This document shows, in pieces, positions 23,687 to 31,710 of a stretch of DNA of 64,000 nt. Source of the stretch: Ralstonia insidiosa (GTDB lineage Bacteria; Pseudomonadota; Gammaproteobacteria; Burkholderiales; Burkholderiaceae); assembly GCF_008801405.1 (NCBI RefSeq), contig NZ_VZPV01000002.1, forward strand, positions 186,001 to 250,000. The letters are read 5' to 3'. Under the pieces are notes generated by a model, which saw only the letters and a program-made list of their open reading frames with translations, was not told where the DNA came from and searched no databases. Every line of letters starts with the position of its first letter. Position 1 is the stretch's first letter. A program made the translations under genes and the position numbers.

Positions 23687-25407
23687 ACACGCAGGAACTG
23701 GAGTACGACCTCGTCATCGTGGGCGGCGGCACCGCCGGCCCAATGGCGGCAATCAAGGCAAAAGAGCGCAACCCCGCGCTGCGCGTGCTGCTGATCGACA
23801 AGGCGCACGTCAAGCGCAGCGGCGCCATCTCGATGGGCATGGACGGTCTGAACAACGCGGTCATTCCTGGCCACGCCACGCCCGAGCAATACACCCGCGA
23901 GATCACGCTGGCCAATGACGGCATCGTCGATCAATCGGCCGTGTATGCCTACGCACAGCACAGCTTTGCCACCATCGAGCAGCTCGACCGCTGGGGCGTG
24001 AAGTTCGAAAAGGACGAGACCGGCGACTACGCCGTCAAGAAGGTGCACCACATGGGCAGTTACGTGCTGCCCATGCCCGAGGGGCACGACATCAAGAAGG
24101 TGTTGTATCGACAGCTCAAGCGCGCGCGGGTGGAGATCACCAACCGCATCGTCGTTACGCGCGTGCTGACGGATGTGGATGGCGCGGCGTGTGGTGTGCT
24201 CGGCTTCGATTGCCGTACGGCGGATTTCCTCGTGGTGCGTGCGAAGGCCGTGGTACTGAGCTGCGGCGCGGCCGGGCGGCTCGGCCTGCCCGCATCGGGC
24301 TACCTGATGGGTACGTACGAGAACCCCACCAACGCAGGCGATGGCTATGCGATGGCGTACCACGCCGGTGCGGAACTCGCCAACCTGGAATGCTTCCAGA
24401 TCAACCCGCTCATCAAGGACTACAACGGCCCTGCCTGCGCCTATGTGACCGGCCCACTGGGCGGCTTTACCGCCAATGCGCGCGGCGAGCGCTTCATCCA
24501 GTGCGACTACTGGAGCGGCCAGATGATGTGGGAGTTCTACCAGGAACTGCAGGGCGGCAAGGGACCAGTCTTCCTCAAGCTCGACCACCTGGCCGAAGAA
24601 ACCATCCAGACCATCGAGACCATCCTGCACACCAACGAGCGCCCGAGCCGCGGCCGCTTCCACGCCGGGCGCGGCACCGATTACCGCACGCAAATGGTGG
24701 AGATGCACATCTCGGAGATTGGCTTCTGCAGCGGGCACAGCGCATCGGGTGTGTATGTGAATGCGCGCGCAGAGACGACCGTGCCTGGTCTCTACTCCGC
24801 CGGTGACATGGCCGCCGTGCCGCACAACTACATGCTGGGCGCGTTCACCTACGGCTGGTTTGCGGGGCAGAACGCGGCGGACTACATCGCCGGCCGGCCA
24901 GGCGACGTGCGTGTCGACGACGAGCAGATCGCCCGCGAGCGCGCGCGCATCTTCGCGCCGCTGCAACGCGAACACGGACTCGCCCCGGCCCAGGTGGAAT
25001 ACAAGCTGCGCCGCATGGTGAACGACTACCTGCAGCCGCCCAAGGTCACCCGCAAGATGGAAATCGGCCTGCGCCGCTTCGACGAGATTGCCGAAGACAT
25101 CACGCACCTGCACGCACGCAACCCGCACGAACTGATGCGCGCGATGGAAGTCAGCTTCATCCGCGACTGCGCGGAGATGGCCGCACGCGCCTCGCTCTTC
25201 CGCACGGAAAGCCGCTGGGGCCTGTACCACCACCGCGTGGACTACCCCGAGCGCGACGACGCCAACTGGTTCTGCCACACGCGCCTCTACAAAGATGCGC
25301 ACGGCGCCATGACCAGTCGCAAGCAGGCCGTTGAGCCCTACGTCATCCCCGTCGATGTGCGCGGCACCGATTCTTACGCGCACCTGCGCATCCCCCAGGC
25401 AGCCTGA
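23683..25407 (+). CDS. AprA-like FAD-dependent oxidoreductase (fumarate reductase/APS reductase flavoprotein family)
   Basis: 574 residues. The FAD Rossmann motif is IVGGGTAGPMAAIKAKE (~12-28). Family marks are KRSGAISMGMDGLNNAV (~47-63), an APS reductase alpha-like substrate-channel segment, HAGAELANLECFQINPL, and the FAD-closing VPGLYSAGDMAAVPHNYMLG. The C-terminal helical domain runs ~420-574. The closest recognisable relatives are the adenylylsulfate reductase alpha and succinate dehydrogenase flavoproteins. With the small two-cluster ferredoxin immediately downstream, it mirrors an AprA-AprB pair. It is predicted to be cytosolic and to exchange electrons with that ferredoxin. The substrate is unknown; sulfur metabolism is inferred from the sulfonate-type binding protein further on. 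Confidence 0.85.
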   Translation: MNTQELEYDLVIVGGGTAGPMAAIKAKERNPALRVLLIDKAHVKRSGAISMGMDGLNNAVIPGHATPEQYTREITLANDGIVDQSAVYAYAQHSFATIEQLDRWGVKFEKDETGDYAVKKVHHMGSYVLPMPEGHDIKKVLYRQLKRARVEITNRIVVTRVLTDVDGAACGVLGFDCRTADFLVVRAKAVVLSCGAAGRLGLPASGYLMGTYENPTNAGDGYAMAYHAGAELANLECFQINPLIKDYNGPACAYVTGPLGGFTANARGERFIQCDYWSGQMMWEFYQELQGGKGPVFLKLDHLAEETIQTIETILHTNERPSRGRFHAGRGTDYRTQMVEMHISEIGFCSGHSASGVYVNARAETTVPGLYSAGDMAAVPHNYMLGAFTYGWFAGQNAADYIAGRPGDVRVDDEQIARERARIFAPLQREHGLAPAQVEYKLRRMVNDYLQPPKVTRKMEIGLRRFDEIAEDITHLHARNPHELMRAMEVSFIRDCAEMAARASLFRTESRWGLYHHRVDYPERDDANWFCHTRLYKDAHGAMTSRKQAVEPYVIPVDVRGTDSYAHLRIPQAA

Positions 25408-25409
25408 TC

Positions 25410-25673
25410 ATGTCTCACGCCCCACTCTCGTTTCATACGCCTCACGACATCACCTCGCGCAGCAGCGCGCCCGTCACCATTGACGAAGCCAAGTGCATTG
25501 CCGACAAGGGCTGCACGGTGTGCGTGGATGTCTGCCCGCTCGACCTGCTCGCCATCGACCTGACCAAGGGCAAGGCGTTCATGCAGTTTGATGAATGCTG
25601 GTACTGCATGCCCTGCGAGCAGGACTGCCCGACCGGTGCGGTAAAGGTCGACATTCCCTATCTGCTGCGTTGA
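25410..25673 (+). CDS. Ferredoxin with two [4Fe-4S] clusters (AprB-like)
   Basis: 87 residues. Two cluster-binding motifs are visible: C-I-A-D-K-G-C-T-V-C-V-D-V-C-P and C-W-Y-C-M-P-C-E-Q-D-C-P. The first has a longer spacing (CxxxxxCxxCxxxCP), as in AprB-type ferredoxins. It starts two bases after the flavoprotein stop codon. It is very probably the dedicated electron partner of that flavoprotein. Cytosolic. Confidence 0.92.
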   Translation: MSHAPLSFHTPHDITSRSSAPVTIDEAKCIADKGCTVCVDVCPLDLLAIDLTKGKAFMQFDECWYCMPCEQDCPTGAVKVDIPYLLR

Positions 25674-25680
25674 GGTGGCG

Positions 25681-26640
25681 ATGACGACAACGATCCTGGC
25701 GCGCCTGCGCGACGCGGATGCCGCCACACGCCGCGTCGCGCTATTGCAGCTTGCCGATGAGGAAGACGCCGATGCGCTGCCCGACGTGATTGCCCTGCTT
25801 GCGGATGACCCAGCGCCCGAGGTTCGGCTGGAAGCCGCGCGCATTCTGGCAACGTGGGAACAACCGGATACCGTGGCCGCGCTAGCACGTGCATTGGAAG
25901 ACGTTGATGCCGCTGTGCGTGATGCGGCAGCGCTCGGCCTGGGTGAACTGAAGTCGCCCGACTCTGCGCCCGCGCTGCTGCCCTACGTCGACCATGCGAG
26001 TGGCTTCGTGCGCGCAGCCGCCCTGCGTGGCTTGCGAGAACTGCGCGTGCCTGAGAGCGAAGCGCCCGCACTGCAAGCCTTGCAAGACGCTGATGCCACC
26101 GTGCGCCGCGAAGCGGTGGCCGTGCTCGGTTGGCGCAAGCATGCGGCCGCGCTGCCTGCCCTGGCAGAACGCGCCCGCCATGATGACGACGCGCAAGTGC
26201 GGCGCGCAGCTGCAGGTGCGCTTGGCCTTGCGACGGATGCATCCGTGCTACCCGCGCTGCTCGACGCACTGCGCGACACCGCCTGGCGCGTGCGCGAGGA
26301 AAGCGCCAGCACGCTTGGCAAACTCCGCGCGCTGGCTCCCGACGCACATGTGACGCAGGCCTTGGTCGATGCACTGGCGGATGACTACTGGCAAGTCCGT
26401 CTACAAGCCGCCCGCGCACTTGGCCGCTGGCGCGCTGCGCATGCCGTTGATGCACTCGCCGCGTTGTTTGCGCACCCCATCAGCAACCTGCGCAAGGAAG
26501 CTGCGCTGGCATTGGGCGAAATCGGCGATGCCGTTGCCCTGCCCGCCTTGCGCAACGCGGAAGCCGATGGCGACCCCGAAGTCGTCAAAGCCGTGCGGAT
26601 TGCGCTCGCACAGATCGAGACCGCCCGTGCAACCCCCTGA
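25681..26640 (+). CDS. HEAT-repeat protein
   Basis: 319 residues composed almost entirely of HEAT/PBS-lyase-type repeats of about 30 residues, for example DPAPEVRLEAARILATW, DVDAAVRDAAALGLGEL, DATVRREAVAVLGW, DDAQVRRAAAGALGLA, DTAWRVREESASTLGKL, DYWQVRLQAARALGRW and HPISNLRKEAALALGEIGD. No enzymatic motif is present. Such solenoids act as scaffolds or cofactor-lyase-like helpers. ATG 25681 is preferred over an upstream GTG because GAGG lies five bases before it. Its place between the ferredoxin and DUF971 genes suggests a maturation or scaffolding role in this redox system; that is inference. Confidence 0.88.
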   Translation: MTTTILARLRDADAATRRVALLQLADEEDADALPDVIALLADDPAPEVRLEAARILATWEQPDTVAALARALEDVDAAVRDAAALGLGELKSPDSAPALLPYVDHASGFVRAAALRGLRELRVPESEAPALQALQDADATVRREAVAVLGWRKHAAALPALAERARHDDDAQVRRAAAGALGLATDASVLPALLDALRDTAWRVREESASTLGKLRALAPDAHVTQALVDALADDYWQVRLQAARALGRWRAAHAVDALAALFAHPISNLRKEAALALGEIGDAVALPALRNAEADGDPEVVKAVRIALAQIETARATP

Positions 26641-26917
26641 GCGCATCGACAACGACATCGCAAAGGGCGCATTGCGGCTGCATTGGAAAGAGGCAGCCAT
26701 CGCGCTCGACCACGTTGCGTTGCGCGCAGCCTGTCGATGCGCCGAATGCCAGTTCAAGCGCCATCACGGCACGTCGATCAGCGCACCGGCCGACGTGCGT
26801 ATCATCGCCGTTGAGCCCGCTGGCTACGGCGTGCAACTGGTCTTTAGCGATGGGCATGCGCGCGGCATCTATCCATGGGCCTATTTGGCCGAGTTGGCTG
26901 CCACAGCAACAGGCTGA
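26627..26917 (+). CDS. DUF971 protein (gamma-butyrobetaine hydroxylase-like N-terminal domain)
   Basis: 96 residues from GTG 26627, which overlaps the HEAT gene by 14 bases. The frame has no better start, and the overlap implies translational coupling. It has a basic/Trp region (LRLHWKEAAIALDHVALR), a Cys pair CRCAEC, a central RIIAVEPAGYGVQLVFSDGH and the terminal GIYPWAYLAEL, all characteristic of the DUF971 / GBBH-like fold. Stand-alone members often bind metal or Fe-S and are linked to Fe-S carrier functions. Here it probably serves the flavoprotein-ferredoxin pair. Confidence 0.82.
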   Translation: MQPPERIDNDIAKGALRLHWKEAAIALDHVALRAACRCAECQFKRHHGTSISAPADVRIIAVEPAGYGVQLVFSDGHARGIYPWAYLAELAATATG

Positions 26918-27013
26918 CGCAGCTGCGCCTATGCACATGCAATCTTGTTCGTTCCTTCGCGCACGTGCGGTCCGTAGCATCGACCGCACAACACCCAACT
27001 CGCTGGAGGAAGC

Positions 27014-28006
27014 ATGCAAACCCAATCGCCTCATACCCCCCCATCGTCTGGCCGACGACGCTGGCTTGCCGCGCTGCTGGGTGCCGGCCTTGCGCTGAGC
27101 GCGGGCCTCACCCAAGCCGCCGACCCGGCCGGCACGGTGCGCATCGGCTTTCAGAAGGCAGGGCTGCTGGCCGTGCTCAAAGCGCAGGGCTCGCTCGACA
27201 AGCCGCTGGGGGAGCTCGGCTACAAGGTCGAGTGGAAGGAATTCCCCGCAGGGCCGCAACTGCTGGAGGCACTGAACACGGGTAGCATCGACTTCGGCTA
27301 CACCGGTGCGCCGCCGGCCGTGTTTGCGCAGGCGGCAGGTGCGCGCCTCGTCTACGTGGGTGCGGAGCCCGGCGGCAAGACCAACGAGGCGCTGTTTGTG
27401 CTCGACGGTTCGCCCGCGCACAGCGTGGCCGACCTGAAGGGCAAGCGCATTGCGCTGCAGAAGGGCTCCAGCTCGAACTACCTGCTGGTGCAGTTGCTCA
27501 AGCGCGCCAACCTGACGGTGCAGGATGTGCAGCCGATCTACCTGCCGCCCGCCGAGGCACGCGCCGCCTTTGAGAGCGGTGCCGTCGATGCGTGGGTCGT
27601 GTGGGACCCGTACTACGCGCTGGCGCAGAAAGCGCTGAAGACGCGCACGCTGGGCGATTTCAGCGAGGTGCCGACCTCCAACTTCTACGAGGCCACGCCG
27701 GAGTTTGTGAAAGCGCATCCGCGCGCGGTGAATGCCATCCTGGCGCAGTTGCGCACCTCGGGCCTGTGGGTGAACCAACATCCGCAGGAGACCGCGGCGC
27801 TGCTGGCGCCCAAGCTCGGTATTGAACAACCCGTGGTGGAAACCTGGCTGCGGCGCGTGCCTTACGGCGTAACGCCCATCACGCCGGAAATCGTGGCGTC
27901 ACAACAGCAGATTGCCGACCTGTTCCTGCAGCAGAAGCTGATTCCCAAAGCCGTGAATGTGCAAGGTGCGGTCTGGCAAGCGAGCTTCCCGGTTGCGGGG
28001 TTGTAG
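27014..28006 (+). CDS. Aliphatic-sulfonate-type ABC transporter substrate-binding protein (SsuA-like)
   Basis: 330 residues with a twin-arginine-like, Arg-rich signal (SSGRRRWLAALLGAGLALSAG..QAA). The NMT1/SsuA-type periplasmic binding fold shows TVRIGFQKAGLLAVLKAQGSL, VEWKEFPAGPQLLEALNTGSIDFGYTGAPP, LKGKRIALQKGSSSNYLLVQLL, PPAEARAAFESGAVDAWVVWDPYYA. AGGAAGC precedes the ATG. It most resembles binding proteins for alkanesulfonates or related sulfur compounds. No permease or ATPase gene is nearby, so it must borrow a transporter encoded elsewhere. It follows the redox operon by 96 bases in the same direction. Confidence 0.88.
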   Translation: MQTQSPHTPPSSGRRRWLAALLGAGLALSAGLTQAADPAGTVRIGFQKAGLLAVLKAQGSLDKPLGELGYKVEWKEFPAGPQLLEALNTGSIDFGYTGAPPAVFAQAAGARLVYVGAEPGGKTNEALFVLDGSPAHSVADLKGKRIALQKGSSSNYLLVQLLKRANLTVQDVQPIYLPPAEARAAFESGAVDAWVVWDPYYALAQKALKTRTLGDFSEVPTSNFYEATPEFVKAHPRAVNAILAQLRTSGLWVNQHPQETAALLAPKLGIEQPVVETWLRRVPYGVTPITPEIVASQQQIADLFLQQKLIPKAVNVQGAVWQASFPVAGL

Positions 28007-28063
28007 GCCGGTTGCCGGATGCAATGCTAAGGTGCGGCACGAACACATGAACGGAGCCGCACC

Positions 28064-28828
28064 GTGGCCTCGAGAATTCCGCTTCTGGCAGTGCTCTCTG
28101 CACTTTGCATCGCTGGCACGGCCTGCGCGGCAGACGTCACCGTTCTGAGCGCGGGCGCGTTCCGGCCTGTGCTCGATGCGTTGGCGCCTTCGCTTGAACG
28201 CACGGGCGATCTCCACCTGATCATCTCCAACGGCACGGCGGGCGAACTGGCCAAGCGCATCCAGGGCGGCGAGGCTTTCGACGTGGCCATCCTGCCGGAG
28301 CCCTTGGCGAAAACGCTCAGTGCGTCGAGCAATCTGGCACCGACGCTCGGCAACGTGGCGCGCGTCGGCATTGGCGTTGCCGTGCCCGAGGGTGCGCCCA
28401 AGCCCGCGATCTCGACGGTCGATCAGTTCAAGCAGACATTGCTGGCGGCACCATCGGTGGCGTATCTGGACCCGGCGGCGGGCGGGTCGTCGGGCATCTA
28501 TCTATCAAAGCTGTTTGAGACGCTGGGCATTGCGCAGGCGATTGCGCCGAAGGCGGTGCTGGTTCACGGCGGGCTGGTGGGTGCCCGGCTCGTCGATGGC
28601 AAAGCGGCGCTGGCCGTGCATCAAGTCAGCGAATTGCTCGCGGTGCCGCACATCCAGTACGTCGGACCATTGCCCGCGGCCATTCAGAACTACACGGTGT
28701 ATGCCGCCGGCGTGAGTGCCCATGTGAAGAACCTTGAGGGTGCGCAGGCATTGCTACAGGCGCTGCACAGCGAGGCGGCCGCCGCCCTACTCGAGCGCAA
28801 AGGCATGGAGCCGGCCGCAGCGCAGTGA
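28064..28828 (+). CDS. Molybdate-type (ModA-like) substrate-binding protein
   Basis: 254 residues from GTG 28064 (ACGGAG upstream), with signal peptide SRIPLLAVLSALCIAGTACAA. The ModA-like fold is seen in DVTVLSAGAFRPVLDALAPSLE, LIISNGTAGELAKRIQGGEAFDVAIL and YLDPAAGGSSGIYLSKLF. It is related to molybdate-binding proteins, but the group includes binders of other oxyanions, and the ligand residues cannot be confirmed. No modB/modC is nearby. It may belong with the preceding operon. Confidence 0.82.
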   Translation: MASRIPLLAVLSALCIAGTACAADVTVLSAGAFRPVLDALAPSLERTGDLHLIISNGTAGELAKRIQGGEAFDVAILPEPLAKTLSASSNLAPTLGNVARVGIGVAVPEGAPKPAISTVDQFKQTLLAAPSVAYLDPAAGGSSGIYLSKLFETLGIAQAIAPKAVLVHGGLVGARLVDGKAALAVHQVSELLAVPHIQYVGPLPAAIQNYTVYAAGVSAHVKNLEGAQALLQALHSEAAAALLERKGMEPAAAQ

Positions 28829-28852
28829 GCGCAGGCGGCCAGCGCACTCACA

Positions 28853-29428
28853 TCAGAAGTTGCCGAAGCGGCCAATCCAAGCCGCAGCGCCCTTGGTGTG
28901 TCCTTTGAGGGCGGCATCCAGCTCGGTGCGGGTGAGCCCGCTGGGCAGCGCGTCGGGCGCCAAGTCGGTGGCGATCAGCAGGAAAATGTAATGGTGCATG
29001 CCCGAGCCCTTGGGAGGGCACGGCCCCAGGTAGGCTGGGTCGCCAAAGGTATTCTGGCCCATGCGCAGGGCATCGCTTGTGGCGGCGCCTTCGCGCAACT
29101 CGGTCTGCGTGGCGGGAATGCCGTAGGTCAACCAATGGTTCGCACCTTGGCCGAGTTGGCCCTGCGGATCACTCACGATCAACGCCAGGCTCTTGGTGCC
29201 GGCCGGCAGGTTGGACCAGCTCAGCGCCGGAGAGATGTTCTCGCCCGTGCAATTCTGGTTGGCGGGGTTCTTGCCGGCGTACTTGCGGTCGATGACGCCG
29301 TTGTCGGCAAACGCGGACGACTGAAGGGTGAAGACGCCGGTCTCGGCATGCGCAGCAGGTACGGCCGACAGGCATGCAAACAAAAACAGCCCGGCGCTGA
29401 GCGGCGCGCGGAGCATACGTAGTGCCAC
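28853..29428 (-). CDS. YbhB/YbcL family Raf-kinase-inhibitor-like protein
   Basis: 191 residues from GTG 29428, chosen because AAGGAG lies seven bases upstream; ATG 29416 is an alternative. A signal peptide (LSAGLFLFACLSAVPAAHA) directs export. The PEBP-like fold shows GKNPANQNCTGENISPALSW, LALIVSDPQ, NHWLTYGIP and GMHHYIFLLIATD. The family binds phospholipid-like ligands; its bacterial role is unclear. It converges with the ModA-like gene, leaving a 24-base gap. Confidence 0.88.
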   Translation of the reverse strand: MALRMLRAPLSAGLFLFACLSAVPAAHAETGVFTLQSSAFADNGVIDRKYAGKNPANQNCTGENISPALSWSNLPAGTKSLALIVSDPQGQLGQGANHWLTYGIPATQTELREGAATSDALRMGQNTFGDPAYLGPCPPKGSGMHHYIFLLIATDLAPDALPSGLTRTELDAALKGHTKGAAAWIGRFGNF

Positions 29429-29630
29429 GATGGATCTCCTTGAGAGGTTTGTTCTCCGAAAAGCGCCAAGACGATACGCCAACACCCTCGACACGCCTAC
29501 CGCGCGCGACACATCATCACAGGTAGCGCACGCAGCGTACCGTCAGAGTCCCGTGCGACAATATCCGCCCTCCGGCGAAGCTCTCGCCCTCGCAGCTTTT
29601 GCCTCACCTGACCATAGGAGACCCGGGCGC

Positions 29631-30191
29631 ATGTTCGGCGACATCACGCGTTTTCTGCTCGACACGATCTTCTCGCTTTTTGGCGCCGCGCTGCTGATAC
29701 GCGCCTGGACGCAGGCGGTGCGGCTGTCACCGCGCAATCCGCTGTCGCAGGCCATCTTTCAACTGACGGGCTGGCTGGTGCATCCGCTGCGCCGGGTGAT
29801 TCCGGCCACGGGCTACATCGATTGGTCATCGCTGGTGGCGGCCTATGCCACGGCGCTCGTGTATCTGCTCCTGCTGCTGGCCTCCGTGGGCGTGAGCCCG
29901 ATGGCGCTCCTGCCGTGGGGCTTTGTGGCAGCGCTGTTCACAGTGCTCAAGTGGGCGTTCAACGTGCTGGTGTGGGTGACCATTGCGTCGGCCATCCTGT
30001 CGTGGATGGGCCCGGCATCGCCCATGGGCGCGGTGCTCAATACGCTGGTGGATCCGCTGCTGCGCCCGATCCGCCGCGTGGTGCCGCCGCTGGGCGGGCG
30101 GCTGGATCTCTCTCCGCTGATCCTGTTGGTGATTGCGCAGGTGCTGGTGATCGCGCTGTCGCACCTGTCCCTTTCGCCGCTGTTCATGTGA
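29631..30191 (+). CDS. YggT family integral membrane protein
   Basis: 186 residues, a duplicated YggT unit. Hydrophobic helices lie at ~5-28, ~57-85 (LVAAYATALVYLLLLLASVG), ~90-120 (FNVLVWVTIASAILSWMG) and ~160-182. Each half has the typical proline/arginine motif after a helix: LTGWLVHPLRRVIPATGYIDWSSL and LVDPLLRPIRRVVPPLGGRLDLSPL. It is an inner-membrane protein linked to osmotic stress or cell-division/Turing factors in other bacteria, with unproven function. ATAGGAG precedes the ATG. A dispersed repeat element begins two bases after its stop. Confidence 0.92.
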   Translation: MFGDITRFLLDTIFSLFGAALLIRAWTQAVRLSPRNPLSQAIFQLTGWLVHPLRRVIPATGYIDWSSLVAAYATALVYLLLLLASVGVSPMALLPWGFVAALFTVLKWAFNVLVWVTIASAILSWMGPASPMGAVLNTLVDPLLRPIRRVVPPLGGRLDLSPLILLVIAQVLVIALSHLSLSPLFM

Positions 30192-30193
30192 AA

Positions 30194-30310
30194 ACCTATT
30201 CACAATCCTACTGCGCAGCCCGATCTTGGCCCTGCGATGCTCACCGTACACATGTACGGTTGCGCTTCTCGGGTCAACCTCGAGCCGCTCGCTACGGATC
30301 GTGAACAGGT
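30194..30310 (+). repeat. Dispersed inverted-end element, copy 1 (after yggT)
   Basis: 117 bases bounded by ACCTATTCACAATCC and GGATCGTGAACAGGT, which are inverted repeats of each other (13 of 15). A central dyad CCGTACA/TGTACGG lies inside. A related copy occurs at 51027-51154 in inverted genomic orientation, sharing CCTACTGCGC, CCCGATCTTGGCCCTG, TGCTC.CCGTAC and GCCGCTCGCTACGGATCGTGAAC. In both cases the element starts at the stop codon of the upstream gene and has the same orientation relative to it. It is probably a structured 3' UTR/terminator-like repeat or a MITE. Confidence 0.8.
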
Positions 30311-30386
30311 TCTGAGCGCGGCACGCGCCTTGCTCGACTGAAGGTGCCAGCGCACGCACTGCGCCGGCCCTATCAGGAGAGCACAC

Positions 30387-30569
30387 ATGAACACATGGAA
30401 AACGGCGCTGATTTGCGTGATTGCGGCACTGGCCCCGGCATTGGCGGCATGCACCGTAGGCGGTGCAGTGGCGGGCGGCGTAGCAGGCCATGAGCTGACA
30501 CACAGCCCGGCCGGCACGATCGGCGGCGCAGTGGCCGGCGGTGTGATCGGCCACGAGCTGAGCAAGTAG
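30387..30569 (+). CDS. Small glycine-zipper lipoprotein
   Basis: 60 residues. A signal peptide ends in the lipobox L-A-A-C (residue 22 as lipidated Cys). It is followed by a duplicated glycine-zipper unit (GGAVAGGVAGHELTHSPAGT / GGAVAGGVIGHELSK). OsmB/SlyB-like proteins of this type sit in the outer membrane and respond to envelope or osmotic stress. AGGAGAG precedes the ATG. It lies between the repeat element and the convergent GlxA-type gene. Confidence 0.85.
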   Translation: MNTWKTALICVIAALAPALAACTVGGAVAGGVAGHELTHSPAGTIGGAVAGGVIGHELSK

Positions 30570-30594
30570 CCGGTCCCGCCCATCCCTTCTCTCT

Positions 30595-31563
30595 TCAGGT
30601 TTGCGCGAACAGCGCGCGATATGCGCTGGGCGAGGTGTGATACGTCCGGCTGAAATGCTGGCGCAACGACACCGCACTGCCAAAGCCAGCCAGTTGTGCA
30701 ATCGCTTCCACCGGCTGGCGCGTGGTCTCCAGCATGCGTTGTGCGTAGGCCAGACGTTGGCCGAGCAACCATTGGCTGACAGTCGCGCCGGTCAACTCAC
30801 GAAAGCGTCGCGTGAAATTGCGTCGGCTCATCGCAGCGCGTTCAGCCAGCGAATCCAGCGTGTGCGGCTCAGCCAGGTTGGCGACGGCCCAGTTCAGCAG
30901 ATCGGACAAGCGATCACCACCCGGCGCGTCGTGCAGCGGTTGCTCAATGTATTGCGCCTGCCCGCCCTGCCGATGCGGCGCCACCACCAGCCGCCGCGCA
31001 ATGCGGTTGGCCACCTCTGCGCCATGCCAGCGGCGCACGAGGTGCAGGCAGCAATCCAGCCCCGCAGCCGTACCGGCAGATGTCACCAGCCGGCCATCGT
31101 CGGCATCCAGATACAGCACATCAGGTACGAGCTTCGCGCGCGGATAGCGCTGCGAGAACGCCTCGACCGCACTCCAGTGCGTGGTCGCCTCGCGGTCGTC
31201 AAGCACACCGGCCTCCGCCAGCACGAACGCCCCCAGGCACAGGCCAACCACCGTGGCACCCCGCTCATACGCAGCGCGCACAGCGTTCACCATGGGTGCA
31301 GGCGGCCGCTCTTCTGTATCGCGCCATGACGGCACGATCAGCACATCGGCGCGGGCTGCGTCTTCCAGTGTCAGGTCGGTCTGCACGGCAAACCCGGCGG
31401 TGGTGCGCAGGCCTCCTTTCCTGGCGGGTTCACCCGCGCAAATCCGCAGGTTGTACGCAGGCAGCCCCGCCCAGATGCGGTCTTCGAACACCAAGCACGG
31501 CACCGAGAGGTGAAACGGGCTGATGTCATTGAAAGCCAGAACAGCGATTTCCTGGGGTTGCAT
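30595..31563 (-). CDS. GlxA-type AraC-family regulator (DJ-1/PfpI + AraC HTH)
   Basis: 322 residues from ATG 31563. The N-terminal DJ-1/PfpI-like domain (~6-185) includes the nucleophile-elbow-like GLCLGAFVLAEAGVLD and TSAGTAAGLDCCLHLVR. The C-terminal AraC domain has two HTHs (HTLDSLAERAAMSRRNFTRRFRELTG; IAQLAGFGSAVSLRQHFSRTYHTSPSAYR). GlxA-type regulators respond to small nitrogenous metabolites or amides. It is divergent from the isochorismatase-like hydrolase at 31711, which is its probable target. Confidence 0.92.
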   Translation of the reverse strand: MQPQEIAVLAFNDISPFHLSVPCLVFEDRIWAGLPAYNLRICAGEPARKGGLRTTAGFAVQTDLTLEDAARADVLIVPSWRDTEERPPAPMVNAVRAAYERGATVVGLCLGAFVLAEAGVLDDREATTHWSAVEAFSQRYPRAKLVPDVLYLDADDGRLVTSAGTAAGLDCCLHLVRRWHGAEVANRIARRLVVAPHRQGGQAQYIEQPLHDAPGGDRLSDLLNWAVANLAEPHTLDSLAERAAMSRRNFTRRFRELTGATVSQWLLGQRLAYAQRMLETTRQPVEAIAQLAGFGSAVSLRQHFSRTYHTSPSAYRALFAQT

Positions 31564-31710
31564 GTGGGCTCCGCGTGTTTGGCCCAATTTCATCGATAAA
31601 TGTCTTCCGGGCCACTGTCGGGAAGGATAGCCATGCACGAAGATGCTGTCCACGGGCACAACACAACGCCCCAGACAGCAAATCCCGAAATCCACTCCGA
31701 GGAGTCAGCC

